This document shows positions 46,234 to 54,801 of a stretch of DNA of 64,000 nucleotides, one piece after another (the first letter of the stretch is position 1; every line of letters starts with the position of its first letter). This stretch comes from Ardenticatenaceae bacterium (lineage in GTDB: Bacteria > Chloroflexota > Anaerolineae > Promineifilales > Promineifilaceae), in assembly GCA_020634455.1 (NCBI GenBank), contig JACKBQ010000001.1, forward strand, positions 248,001 through 312,000, in the 5' to 3' direction. The notes beneath the pieces are model-generated. The model saw nothing but the letters and a program-made list of their open reading frames with translations, had not been told where the DNA came from and ran no database searches. The translations under genes and the position numbers were made by a program.

Positions 46234-47793
46234 ATGACACTCTTATTCTCCACACTTGCAGTTCTACTCATGATTTTCCTCCCGCTGGGGCTGGCGATTT
46301 GGCTGCGGCGGCGGTTTGCCGTGCCGTGGGTTTTGTTTTGCCTGGGCATCCTCACCTTTATCGGCTCACAGACGTACCACATTCCGCTCAACAACTGGCT
46401 CACTGATTTGGGCGTGATTGGCGAGATTGGGCCGGACGCGCCGAATTTGCTGCGAACGGCCGTACTCCTCGGTCTATCTGCCGGGTTAAGCGAAACAATC
46501 GCCCGCGTGTTGGGCTATTGGTTCCTCTTCCGGCGCAGGCTGGCTGACCGATTTGAGGACGGCGTGCTAGTTGGTTTGGGGCACGGCGGCATCGAGGCGA
46601 TGATCATTGGCGGGGTCTTTACCGCTGGTTCGATTAGCTCGCTGTGGGCGATTCGGGATGCGGATTTGAGCACCTTGGGCATGACGGCGGCGCAGCTAAC
46701 GGCCGTTTCCAGCCAACTCACCGCTCTTCAAGAAACCCCCTGGCTCATCTTTTTGGCCGTCTTTGAGCGGCTGATCGCCATCACGCTGCACGTGACGCTG
46801 TCCGTGCTGGTGTGGCGCGCGTTTAAGACGCGGCAGGTGTGGCCGGTGCTGCTGGCGGTGGCCACCCATGCGCTGTTGGATGGAACGGCCGTTTACGCCG
46901 CCCAATTTTTAGACGTGATTTGGGTGGAGCTGATCCTGGTCGCCATTGCCCTGCCCGGTGCCATCTGGCTGTGGCGCAGCTGGCCGCCGGCGACCAAGAC
47001 GCAGACTGGTTTGGGCTGGATGGATGAGCTGAGGCTTTGGGGAACGGCCGTCCGCCACGAACTAAACTTGCAATGGCGCACTCGCCGCGCTTTGGTGATG
47101 GTGGCCGTGTTTGTGCTCTTCGGTTTGGCGTCGCCCATGCTGGCCAAGTTCACGCCGGAGCTGCTCAAAAGTGTGCCGGGCGCGGAGCAGTTTGCCGGGC
47201 TCATCCCGGAACCGACGGCGGCGGACGCGGTAGCCCAATACATCAAAAATCTGACGCAGTTTGGCTTTATTCTGGTCATTTTGCTAGGCATGGGGGCCGT
47301 GGCGGGCGAGAAAGACAAGGGCACGGCGGCGATCATTTTGAGCAAGCCGCTGCCGCGCTGGGCGTTTTTGCTGAGCAAGTTTGCCGCGCAGGGTGTGGTC
47401 TACTTTGTGGCGCTGCTGCTGGGCACGCTGGCGACTTACTACTACACGCTGGTGCTGTTTGAGCCGCTGGCGCTGGGGCCGTTTTTGTTTGGCGGTTTGT
47501 TGCTCTGGCTGTGGACGTTGGTGTATACGGCCGTTACCCTCCTGGGCAGCACCATCGCCAAAAGCATCGGTGGCGGGGCGGGTTTGGCTTTGCTGGGGGC
47601 GGTGCTGCTGCTCATTTTGGGCGGCATTCCCCAGGTGGCCCAGTTTTTCCCCGGCGCGCTGGTGAGCTGGGCGGCGCAGCTTGGCCTGCCGGGCGACGTG
47701 CCGTTTAGCGGCGCGGCGTTGGCGGCGAATGGGGTGTTGATACTAGTGTTTTTGATTACGGCCGTTGCCCTCTTCGAACGCCAGGAAATTTAA
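46234..47793 (+). CDS. YhfC-type intramembrane protease fused to ABC-2 permease (YxlG-like)
   Basis: 519 residues in two parts. About 1-250: eight or so membrane segments with the YhfC-family blocks ETIARVLGYW, GVLVGLGHGGIEAMIIGG, FERLIAITLHVTLSV and VATHALLDGTAVY, whose Glu and His residues resemble the active site of glutamic-type intramembrane proteases. About 270-515: ABC-2 permease with VRHELNLQWRTRR, GAVAGEKDKGTAAIILSKPLPRWAFLLSKF, and five or six membrane helices. The permease half would pair with the ATPase gene just upstream. No stop or frameshift separates the parts. Substrate unknown; export of a peptide or lipid-like molecule is plausible. Confidence 0.85.
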   Translation: MTLLFSTLAVLLMIFLPLGLAIWLRRRFAVPWVLFCLGILTFIGSQTYHIPLNNWLTDLGVIGEIGPDAPNLLRTAVLLGLSAGLSETIARVLGYWFLFRRRLADRFEDGVLVGLGHGGIEAMIIGGVFTAGSISSLWAIRDADLSTLGMTAAQLTAVSSQLTALQETPWLIFLAVFERLIAITLHVTLSVLVWRAFKTRQVWPVLLAVATHALLDGTAVYAAQFLDVIWVELILVAIALPGAIWLWRSWPPATKTQTGLGWMDELRLWGTAVRHELNLQWRTRRALVMVAVFVLFGLASPMLAKFTPELLKSVPGAEQFAGLIPEPTAADAVAQYIKNLTQFGFILVILLGMGAVAGEKDKGTAAIILSKPLPRWAFLLSKFAAQGVVYFVALLLGTLATYYYTLVLFEPLALGPFLFGGLLLWLWTLVYTAVTLLGSTIAKSIGGGAGLALLGAVLLLILGGIPQVAQFFPGALVSWAAQLGLPGDVPFSGAALAANGVLILVFLITAVALFERQEI

Positions 47794-47946
47794 TCACTTG
47801 CCCTAGAGATTGCAGCGGACGAAGCGATTATTTCAAAGTAGATAGCTAGTATTAGATTCCTATCTAATATTGATTGGAAAGGCTGCTCCCTCGAACAAAA
47901 AGATTACATGATGCTCAATACAAATAATTGGTATTGAACAGAGATA

Positions 47947-48849
47947 TTATTTCATCTCACCTGTAATCTTTCCAAGATTTTGACTTGCTTCGGTTATTTT
48001 TTTCTGGCGTTCCTGTTGCTGAATTTTTTCATCTAAAATCAACTCAATAGCAACTTTTACGGCATCAAAATAATCGAGGCATTCTTGTTCATTTAGAGAG
48101 TGTATACCCTTGCTCAAAATTGAATATGTAATTCGATTTTCAACGAGAAAAGATGGTAACCATTCAGCAAGTAACTGTATTTTTTCAACAACACGGCTTC
48201 TACTATACAGTTCTTCATCCCACTCTGTATCTTTAACTGCTTCAGAGTGTGCTTCATCAATAAGCTCTTCAATTATTCGCCTAAGATATACAAAGGAGCC
48301 TATTCCCACTCCATGAGCTTTTAGCCCCACAGCTCTATTTAGTTCACGAAATCTTTCAGCAGTAAGAACTGGCCTATATTTTCTTAATTCATTTCCTTGC
48401 AAATCGGCCAATGATGGATACTGACCAATTTTGGTTATTTTAGTACCATCGACTTGGAAAATAAACAATAAATTGTGCATTTGATTCCGGGAACAATTAA
48501 ACTCTACAGTAATAATTCGATTGCGGAATGCATAATTTTGAAGACTTTCAGAAGCCAGAGCATTTGGATATCTGGGATCAGGCTCCGGGGATGGAAACCA
48601 AGCGGAAGTTTGTTGTAACCACCTCTCAACATCATCAAATCTAGTATTATGAGAAACTGGACCAACCCCAGGCAATTCGATATTCCGCTGAAATATGCCT
48701 TCTCGTTTACATTCCACGCAGAAGGAATCAATTGTTCCTTTGAAAAACTCTACACGAAGTACATCTTTATAATTCTCCTCATCTATCTCAAAATGCTTGT
48801 ATAGAGGTATATTCAAAAAAAACTGCTCTGGTTTCGGCATTATATCCAT
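47947..48849 (-). CDS. AT-rich orphan gene of unknown function
   Basis: 300 residues from the ATG at 48849 (AAGGAT seven bases upstream); a longer frame to 48915 starts with a hydrophobic stretch and has no ribosome site. FCVECKREGIF contains one CxxC; VEFNCSRNQMHNLLFIFQ follows; residues about 160-270 are helical and the C-terminus is a Gln/Glu/Lys coiled coil (ILDEKIQQQERQKKI). Clearly lower in G+C than both neighbours, without ACGGCCGT, and flanked by AT-rich non-coding DNA (47794-47946, 48850-48975): probable horizontal acquisition. No family recognised. Confidence 0.75.
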   Translation of the reverse strand: MDIMPKPEQFFLNIPLYKHFEIDEENYKDVLRVEFFKGTIDSFCVECKREGIFQRNIELPGVGPVSHNTRFDDVERWLQQTSAWFPSPEPDPRYPNALASESLQNYAFRNRIITVEFNCSRNQMHNLLFIFQVDGTKITKIGQYPSLADLQGNELRKYRPVLTAERFRELNRAVGLKAHGVGIGSFVYLRRIIEELIDEAHSEAVKDTEWDEELYSRSRVVEKIQLLAEWLPSFLVENRITYSILSKGIHSLNEQECLDYFDAVKVAIELILDEKIQQQERQKKITEASQNLGKITGEMK

Positions 48850-48975
48850 AAAACTATCCTTTATTTTCCAAGTGATTATGTGAAGAAACTTAAATATTAT
48901 TACTAGGGTGAGCAAAAAAGGCCAAACATTCTATCATGATGGTACGTGCCAATTATAATATCAACCTCCGTGTTC

Positions 48976-51000
48976 TTAGCGGTAAAAAAGCAAGTCGCGG
49001 GGCGGGAGGGTGTGGCTGGTTGTGCCCACAGTGACGGTTTGGAGTGCGTCGGTGAAGTTGAGCAGCAGGCGCACGTCGCCGCGCTGATAGGCGAGGACGC
49101 CAGCGGGCAAATCGGGCAGGCTGGGGATGTTGAGCTGGCTGGCCAAATGTTGCAGCAGGGCGCGCGCCTGCGCCGGGGTGGGGTAGAAGCCGAGGGTGAG
49201 GACGCGACCCTGGTCTACCTTGTTTTCCGCCAGCGCGGTTGGTTTTTCTAGACCTGACAGGTTTGCCGCAAACCTGTCAGGTCTTTCTAACTCGTAGCGT
49301 GCCAGGGAAACGGCCGTTTCCACCCCCAACGTCTCCACCCAATAACTTGCTTCTCCCGCAAAACCGGCAATCTCGCTGCGAAACGGCACCGCCTGGCCCA
49401 ACGGCAGCGACTGCCAGCTGGTGACCGTCACCCCTGCCAACTCGCGCATTGCGCCGGGCAGCGGCTGGTCGGTGACCCGGTTGGACGGCGTTTTGAAGCC
49501 GGCGCGCACCCCCAGCAGCAGCGTGCCGCCGCCGCTGGCATAATCGCACAGTCGTTGGGCCAGCGCCTCGTCCGCCAGGTGGGCTGTCGGGGCAATAACC
49601 AGCTTATATTGGCTGAGATCGGCCGTATCAGGCACCAAATCCACGCCGATGCCCAGGCGCAGGCAGGCGTGGTAGTAGGCGTACAGGTGGCGCAGGTAGT
49701 GGAAGTCGTGGCGGTGGGGCTGGAGCTGAAGCGCCCACAAATCGTCGAAGCTGAACAGGATGGCGACGGGGGCGTCCAGCGGCGCGGCGCTGAGCTGGCT
49801 GAGCTGATCCAGTTCGCCCAGCAGCCTTTGCTGATCGCCAAAACCGATGTCGGGACGGCCGTCGTGCCCCAGCAGGCCGGAATGGTACTGCTCCTGCGCC
49901 AGCAGCGTGGCCCGCCAGCGGAAGTAGACGATGTGGTCCGCCCCTTCGGCGACGGCGTGCCACACCCACAGCCGGGGCGTGCCGGGGCGGATGCCGGGAT
50001 TGACGTCCCCCCAGTTGATGTGCCCACACTGCTGCTCCATAATCCAGAACGGCCGTTGCTTCAACCCGCGCATCAAGGCGTGAGACATGCTCTGCACAAT
50101 CGGCTCGCCCACGTCGTAGGCGTAGACGGGGTCATTTTGGCGCGTGTCGCTGCCCGGCGGGTACAAAATCTGTCGCCAGCGGTCCGGGTTGCCCGTGGGG
50201 TAGTTGTCCCAGGTGATAAAGTCGAGCGATTGGGCCAGGTCAAACTGGTCCAAATCCTGGTACAGCCCCATGAAGTTGTGGGTCACAAACCGCCCCGGCG
50301 CGAGCTGGCGCAGCAGGTCAATCTGCTCCTGCTGGTAGCTCACGTAGGAGTCGGACGAGAAGCGGTAAAAGTCGAGGACGTGGCTGGGGTTTTTGTAGTT
50401 CACGTCGTCGCCGGGCGGATTGATTTGTGCCCAGGCGGTGTACGTTTGCGACCAAAAAATCGTGCCCCACGCCTCGTTCAGCGCGTCAACCGTTTTGTAC
50501 CGATTTTGCAGCCAGGTGCGGAAGGCGCGGGCGCAATGGTCGCAGTAGCAGCGGGCCGATTTGCCGCCGCCGAATTCGTTGTCAATCTGCCAGCCGACAA
50601 TCCGCTCGTCCAGCCCATAGCGCTGCGCCATCTGGGTGACGATTTGGCGGCTGAACTCGCGGTAGGTGGGGCTGTTGGGGCAATAATGTCTGCGGGTGCC
50701 GTGGTTGCGGGAACGGCCGTTCGCATCCACGCGCAAAATCTCCGGGTGCTGCCGGGTGAGCCAGGCGGGCGGCGTGCAGGTCGGCGTGCCTAAAATAATC
50801 TCCATCCCGGCTTCGGCAAACAGGGCAATCGCCCGATCCAGCCATTCCCAATCGTAGACGCCCGGTTCTGGTTCCATCTTCGCCCAGGCAAACTCCGCCA
50901 GCCGGATGATTTTCAGCCCCAGCTCGCCCATCAAGCGAGCATCTTCCGCCCAGCGGGCTTCGGGCCAATGTTCAGGGTAGTAACAAACGCCAAACTTCAT
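48976..51000 (-). CDS. GH42 beta-galactosidase
   Basis: 674 residues. N-terminal FGVCYYPEHWP, acid/base Glu142 in GWQIDNEFGGG, zinc cysteines Cys107 and CYCDHC (Cys151, 153, 156), and nucleophile Glu322 in FWIMEQQCGHINW are the glycoside hydrolase 42 landmarks; trimerisation and C-terminal beta domains follow. No signal peptide: it would cleave imported beta-galactosides in the cytoplasm, releasing galactose for GalK/GalT/GalE. Near the C-terminus (between ARYE and ALAENKVDQGRVL) an in-frame inverted repeat (49250-49284) adds about 15 residues. Last gene of the galactoside cluster. Confidence 0.95.
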   Translation of the reverse strand: MKFGVCYYPEHWPEARWAEDARLMGELGLKIIRLAEFAWAKMEPEPGVYDWEWLDRAIALFAEAGMEIILGTPTCTPPAWLTRQHPEILRVDANGRSRNHGTRRHYCPNSPTYREFSRQIVTQMAQRYGLDERIVGWQIDNEFGGGKSARCYCDHCARAFRTWLQNRYKTVDALNEAWGTIFWSQTYTAWAQINPPGDDVNYKNPSHVLDFYRFSSDSYVSYQQEQIDLLRQLAPGRFVTHNFMGLYQDLDQFDLAQSLDFITWDNYPTGNPDRWRQILYPPGSDTRQNDPVYAYDVGEPIVQSMSHALMRGLKQRPFWIMEQQCGHINWGDVNPGIRPGTPRLWVWHAVAEGADHIVYFRWRATLLAQEQYHSGLLGHDGRPDIGFGDQQRLLGELDQLSQLSAAPLDAPVAILFSFDDLWALQLQPHRHDFHYLRHLYAYYHACLRLGIGVDLVPDTADLSQYKLVIAPTAHLADEALAQRLCDYASGGGTLLLGVRAGFKTPSNRVTDQPLPGAMRELAGVTVTSWQSLPLGQAVPFRSEIAGFAGEASYWVETLGVETAVSLARYELERPDRFAANLSGLEKPTALAENKVDQGRVLTLGFYPTPAQARALLQHLASQLNIPSLPDLPAGVLAYQRGDVRLLLNFTDALQTVTVGTTSHTLPPRDLLFYR
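49250..49284. repeat. In-frame palindromic element inside the GH42 gene
   Basis: AGACCTGACAGGTTTGC (49250-49266) and GCAAACCTGTCAGGTCT (49268-49284) are perfect reverse complements around one base, all inside coding sequence and in frame (residues LERPDRFAANLSGLE). The core AACCTGTCAGG is related to those in galT and galK. Confidence 0.9.
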
Positions 51001-51008
51001 AAGATTTT

Positions 51009-51069
51009 ATCCACAGATTTCGCAGATTACGCAGATTAAGGCAAAAAAATCTGCGTTAATCTGCGGATA
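51009..51069. repeat. Intergenic hairpin of the CGCAGATTACGCAGATT family
   Basis: ATCCACAGATTTCGCAGATT and AATCTGCGTTAATCTGCGGAT pair imperfectly between the FGGY kinase and GH42 genes. Related in kind to the CACAGAG hairpins. Confidence 0.7.
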
Positions 51070-51073
51070 GTTT

Positions 51074-52573
51074 TCATTGCCAGGATTGGATGAGCTGAAT
51101 TGCCTGCTGCCAACGGCCGTATCCTTCTTCTAAATCGCGTGGGAGGATGGGGCACGGCTCGAACCGGTGGTGGCTGCCGGGCAGGGGGGGCAGGCTGGCC
51201 TCGTCGGGCCAGGTGCCAATTTGCAGGCCCGCCAGCAGCGCTGCCGCCCAGGCCGTCGTCTCGGTAAACATCGGGCGCAGGATGGGGATGTTGAGCATGT
51301 CTGCCTGAATCTGGCAGGCGATGTCGCTGGCGGACACGCCGCCGCCGACCAGCATTTGTCCCATCGTCACCCCCGCGTCGCGGGCAATCGTCTCTTTGAT
51401 GGCGCGGAGTTGGTAGCCCAGCGCCTCCAAAAAGGCGCGCACGATGTGGCCGCGCGTCGTGCCTAGGGTCATGCCCAGCAGGGCGGCGCGCGCGTCGGGA
51501 TCGTTGTACGGGGCGTCCAGACCGGTAAAAGCGGGCACAAACATCACCCCGCCGGAATCGGAAACGGCCGTTGCCAACCGCTCCACATCCTCGTAATCAT
51601 CCAAAAAGCGGGCATTGTCCCGCATCCACCGAATCGCCGCGCCGATGACCGTGGTGGGCGCTTCCAGGCAGTACGTCTGCCGGTCGCCCAAATGCCAGGC
51701 GTTGTAGACGTTGATATTTTCCTGGTAGGGAATGTTCTCGCCGAGAAACAGCTTCACGTAAGCGGCCGTGCCGTGGGTGGATTCCGCGTCGCCGGGGATG
51801 CGGCAGCCGTGGCCAAATAAAGCCGCCTGCTGGTCGCCAATCATGGCGGTGACGGGAATGACGGCCGTTTCGCCGCCCGGTCCGGCAATCTCAATCTCGC
51901 CAAACGGATGCAGCGTCGGGGTTGCTTCCGGCAGCGCGTCCAGCGGCACGCCCAGCCACTCCAGCCACTCCGCCCAATATTGCCGGGCGCGGAAATCGTA
52001 CAGCCCCGTTGCCTGCACCAGCGAGCTGTCCATGGCGTGCCCGTTGGCCTGGCCGAGCGCAGTCACCAGCCACAATGCCGACTGCCCGATGCGTAAATGG
52101 CCCGCTTGGGCGGCTTCGCGTACGGCCGTATCGTGGGTCATGCGCCATTTCAGGTGCAGGGCGGTCATGTAGGTGCCGGGGGCGTAGCCCAGCCGTCGTT
52201 TGGCTTCGGCGGCAAAGGGCGACTGCTCAACTTCCTTCACATACCCTTTGGTGCGTAAATCTTGCCAGGTGATCGCGTTGCTGAGGGAACGGCCGTTGCG
52301 GGCATCCCACACAAAATCGGTGTTGCGCTGGCAGGTCAGGCCACAGGCGGCAATCTGGTTCGGGTGGATTTTGGCCTCGCCAATGGCTTCGGTGATAACG
52401 GCGGCCACGCCAGCCGCCACCTCCGCCGGGTCCTGCTCCACCCAATCCGGCCGGGGATGCAGCCGCGCCAGCGGTCGGTATGCATAGCCATGCACCGTGC
52501 CCGCCGCATCAATGATCAGCGCCCGGCTGCCGCTGCTGCCCTGATCCACCCCTAACAAAAATGATTTCGACAT
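51074..52573 (-). CDS. FGGY-family carbohydrate kinase (glycerol kinase-like)
   Basis: 499 residues from the ATG at 52573 (AGGA upstream). LLGVDQGSSGSRALIID is the first phosphate-binding loop; GLTCQRNTDFVWD, STHGTAAYVKLFLG and VGGGVSASDIACQIQADML are the later ATP and substrate blocks. Family members phosphorylate glycerol, pentuloses or related polyols. Its place between GH42 and HAD genes suggests a sugar-derived substrate, but residues do not let me choose one; it is not a galactokinase (that is GHMP-type galK). Confidence 0.9.
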   Translation of the reverse strand: MSKSFLLGVDQGSSGSRALIIDAAGTVHGYAYRPLARLHPRPDWVEQDPAEVAAGVAAVITEAIGEAKIHPNQIAACGLTCQRNTDFVWDARNGRSLSNAITWQDLRTKGYVKEVEQSPFAAEAKRRLGYAPGTYMTALHLKWRMTHDTAVREAAQAGHLRIGQSALWLVTALGQANGHAMDSSLVQATGLYDFRARQYWAEWLEWLGVPLDALPEATPTLHPFGEIEIAGPGGETAVIPVTAMIGDQQAALFGHGCRIPGDAESTHGTAAYVKLFLGENIPYQENINVYNAWHLGDRQTYCLEAPTTVIGAAIRWMRDNARFLDDYEDVERLATAVSDSGGVMFVPAFTGLDAPYNDPDARAALLGMTLGTTRGHIVRAFLEALGYQLRAIKETIARDAGVTMGQMLVGGGVSASDIACQIQADMLNIPILRPMFTETTAWAAALLAGLQIGTWPDEASLPPLPGSHHRFEPCPILPRDLEEGYGRWQQAIQLIQSWQ

Positions 52574-52611
52574 GCAAAATTCCTGCTTTTTGCCCTGAAT
52601 TATCCCAGATA

Positions 52612-52679
52612 GCCACAGAGGAAAAAGAGAAAACAGGGAACTCAACAACTATCTCTAAAATCTCTGTGTTCTCTGTGGC
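52612..52679. repeat. Intergenic hairpin of the CACAGAG family
   Basis: GCCACAGAG (52612-52620) pairs with CTCTGTGGC (52671-52679), with further GAAAAAGAGA/TCTCT complementarity inside. Lies between the HAD and FGGY kinase genes. Confidence 0.75.
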
Positions 52680-52685
52680 AAAAAA

Positions 52686-53468
52686 TTAGTTTGTTGGTAG
52701 TAGCTCCCCCAAATGGTGGATGATGTAGGTGGGGATTGTATCCGATTGGGCCGCCATCGCTTCACTCGTGGCCCCGGTCAACGTCAGCGCCCCCGCCATG
52801 CCCGCGTCCAGCCCCATCAGCACGTCCGTCTCCAGCCGGTCCCCCGTCATAATGCAGCGCTCGGCGGGCAAATTGAGCAGCCCCAAAATCGCCTCCGCCA
52901 TGTACGCCGACGGCTTGCCCACCACCGCCTCAATTTTGGTGTTCGTACACGCCTCGATCGCCGCAATCATTGCCGCCGCATCTGGCTCACCGCCGCCGGG
53001 CACCGGGCAGTACCGGTCTGCATTAGTGGCAAAAAAGCGCGCCCCGTGCCGGATCGCATCAAAGGCAATTTGCAGCTTACGGTAGGCAAACGTCCGGTCA
53101 AAGCTGGCAATCACCGCCTGCACTTCGCTGGCCTCATCGGTGAGGGTGAAACCTGCTTTTGCCAGCTCGTCACACAACGACTGCTCCCCCACCACAAACA
53201 GCTTCGCCCCCGGCATGCGCCGCTGCAAAAAATCCACCATCACGTAAGACGAATTGATCACGTCCCCATCCGGCGTGGGCAGCCCCAGCCGCGTCAGCTT
53301 TTGGGCATAATCTTCCCGCGTTTTTGTGGGGTTGTTCGACAAAAAAACCGTCCGCTTCCCCATCTCCCGCAGCCTAGTAATCGTCTCCCCCGCGTTTGGC
53401 AGCAGCGCCTCCCCCAAATACACCGTCCCGTCCAAATCAAAAATGTAAGCGTCAAACTCTCTCATCAT
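52686..53468 (-). CDS. HAD-IIA family phosphatase (NagD-like)
   Basis: 260 residues. Motif I YIFDLDGTVYLG (nucleophile Asp and the DxDGT pattern), motif II FLSNNPTKTR, Lys in VVGKPSAYM, and motif III IMTGDRLETDVLMGLDAGMAGAL. The C2-capped HAD-IIA group (NagD, PNPase, 2-phosphoglycolate phosphatase) dephosphorylates small sugar or nucleotide phosphates. In the galactoside operon it may remove an inhibitory sugar phosphate; the substrate is not visible from sequence. Confidence 0.92.
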   Translation of the reverse strand: MMREFDAYIFDLDGTVYLGEALLPNAGETITRLREMGKRTVFLSNNPTKTREDYAQKLTRLGLPTPDGDVINSSYVMVDFLQRRMPGAKLFVVGEQSLCDELAKAGFTLTDEASEVQAVIASFDRTFAYRKLQIAFDAIRHGARFFATNADRYCPVPGGGEPDAAAMIAAIEACTNTKIEAVVGKPSAYMAEAILGLLNLPAERCIMTGDRLETDVLMGLDAGMAGALTLTGATSEAMAAQSDTIPTYIIHHLGELLPTN

Positions 53469-53499
53469 TAATCATTAACCATTCACAATTAACCATTAT

Positions 53500-54717
53500 C
53501 TAGCCTTTCACCCCGCTGCTCGTTGCGCTCTCCACAAAGAAGCGCTGCCCCAAAATGTAGATGATCATTGGCGGCAAAATGGCAATTGCCGCGCCCGCCA
53601 AAATCAGGTTGGGGCTGTCCGAAGCGCGCCCACGCAGCACGTTCAGCGACAGCGTCAGCACGTGATTGTCCACGTTTCCCGTGTTGATGACCACCAGCGG
53701 CCAGAAGAAGCTGTTCCAGGCGTACAAAAAGGTGAACGTGGTCAAGGTGGCCAGGGCAGGCGTACTGGCAGGCAGGAAAATGCGCATTAGAATTTGCAGC
53801 CGGTTCGCCCCATCAATCAGCGCCGCTTCTTCAATTTCTTTGGGAATGGTGATGAAAAATTGGCGCATCAAAAAGGTGCCGTAGGCGCTAAAAATCCAGG
53901 GAATCACCAGCGACGCTACTTTGTCCACCCAGCCGATGGTAACCATCAGTTGATACATCGGCGTTACCAGCACCACAAACGGAATCATGATGGTGCCGAG
54001 GTAGAAGACAAACAAATTGTTGCGTCCCGGAAAGTTGAGCCGGGCAAAGGCATACCCACCCAGCACAGAAGTCGAAAGTGTACCCAGAACAACTAAAACA
54101 GTAACTAAAATGGTGTTGCTCAGGCTGCGGTCCATGTTTTGCAGCTCAATGACCTCGGTGTAGTTTTGGGGCCGGGCAGTCAGTTCTTCCACCGGCTGGC
54201 TGAGGCGCACATTTTGCAGGATTTCTACGCTGGGGTCGTTGGGGTCTACAAAACGGCCGAGTGCGGTTTGGCCGACCAGGGCGAGTTCTTGGGTACGGCC
54301 GTCCGTGGTAACCAGGTAAACCGGCAGCTCTTCACCATTCACCAGCACTTCCTCTGTGTTGGTGAAGCCGCCTTTGGGTTCCGCATTGTCTAGTGGCAGC
54401 TCCAAATGTTCCCCCGGATTGGCCGGGTCCACAAAGACGCCAATGCGAATGTTGCTTTCTACCAGCGCCAATTCACGCTGCTCGCCGTTCACCTCGCCGT
54501 AGTAGAGCGGCAGCGGCTCATCGAAGCCGGGCATCTCGGTGGTGAGCGTTTCGCGGGGCAGCAGGCGCGGCGGGTAGCGGAACGTATCTTTTGGCTCCTT
54601 GAAGGAGGTGGTGAGCATATATAGGAACGGGAAGATCATGAAAAAGGCAAAAACCGTCAGCACCAAGTAAACCAACCCGTTGCGCGTAAATTGAATGGCT
54701 TTGTATGAACGTAACAT
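53500..54717 (-). CDS. Sugar ABC transporter permease, MalG-type, with large periplasmic insertion
   Basis: 405 residues, about 110 more than usual. After membrane helix 1 (about 15-38) comes a soluble insert (about 45-195) containing two similar units: NGEQRELALVESNIRIGVFVD (about 77-98) and DGRTQELALVGQTALGRFVD (about 139-158). The remaining five helices and the EAALIDGANRLQILMRIFLP loop (the EAA motif that docks the ATPase) are normal. It pairs with the MalF-type protein. As in many such systems the ATPase is not in the operon and is presumably shared. ATG at 54717. Confidence 0.92.
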   Translation of the reverse strand: MLRSYKAIQFTRNGLVYLVLTVFAFFMIFPFLYMLTTSFKEPKDTFRYPPRLLPRETLTTEMPGFDEPLPLYYGEVNGEQRELALVESNIRIGVFVDPANPGEHLELPLDNAEPKGGFTNTEEVLVNGEELPVYLVTTDGRTQELALVGQTALGRFVDPNDPSVEILQNVRLSQPVEELTARPQNYTEVIELQNMDRSLSNTILVTVLVVLGTLSTSVLGGYAFARLNFPGRNNLFVFYLGTIMIPFVVLVTPMYQLMVTIGWVDKVASLVIPWIFSAYGTFLMRQFFITIPKEIEEAALIDGANRLQILMRIFLPASTPALATLTTFTFLYAWNSFFWPLVVINTGNVDNHVLTLSLNVLRGRASDSPNLILAGAAIAILPPMIIYILGQRFFVESATSSGVKG

Positions 54718-54734
54718 CAGAACACCGTTTTTTT

Positions 54735-54793
54735 GCCACAGAGGGCACAGAGGTTTAAGTGGTTTTCTCTTTTTCCTCTGTGTCCTCTGTGGC
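54735..54793. repeat. Intergenic hairpin of the CACAGAG family
   Basis: GCCACAGAGGGCACAGAGG (54735-54753) pairs with CCTCTGTGTCCTCTGTGGC (54775-54793), one mismatch in 19. Lies between the MalF- and MalG-type permease genes. Confidence 0.8.
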
Positions 54794-54801
54794 TAATCGT
54801 T

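Noticed and set aside
49555..50793. 412-codon open frame opposite the GH42 gene
   Set aside because: GH42 motifs are complete on the other strand; this frame has no family features and no ribosome site.
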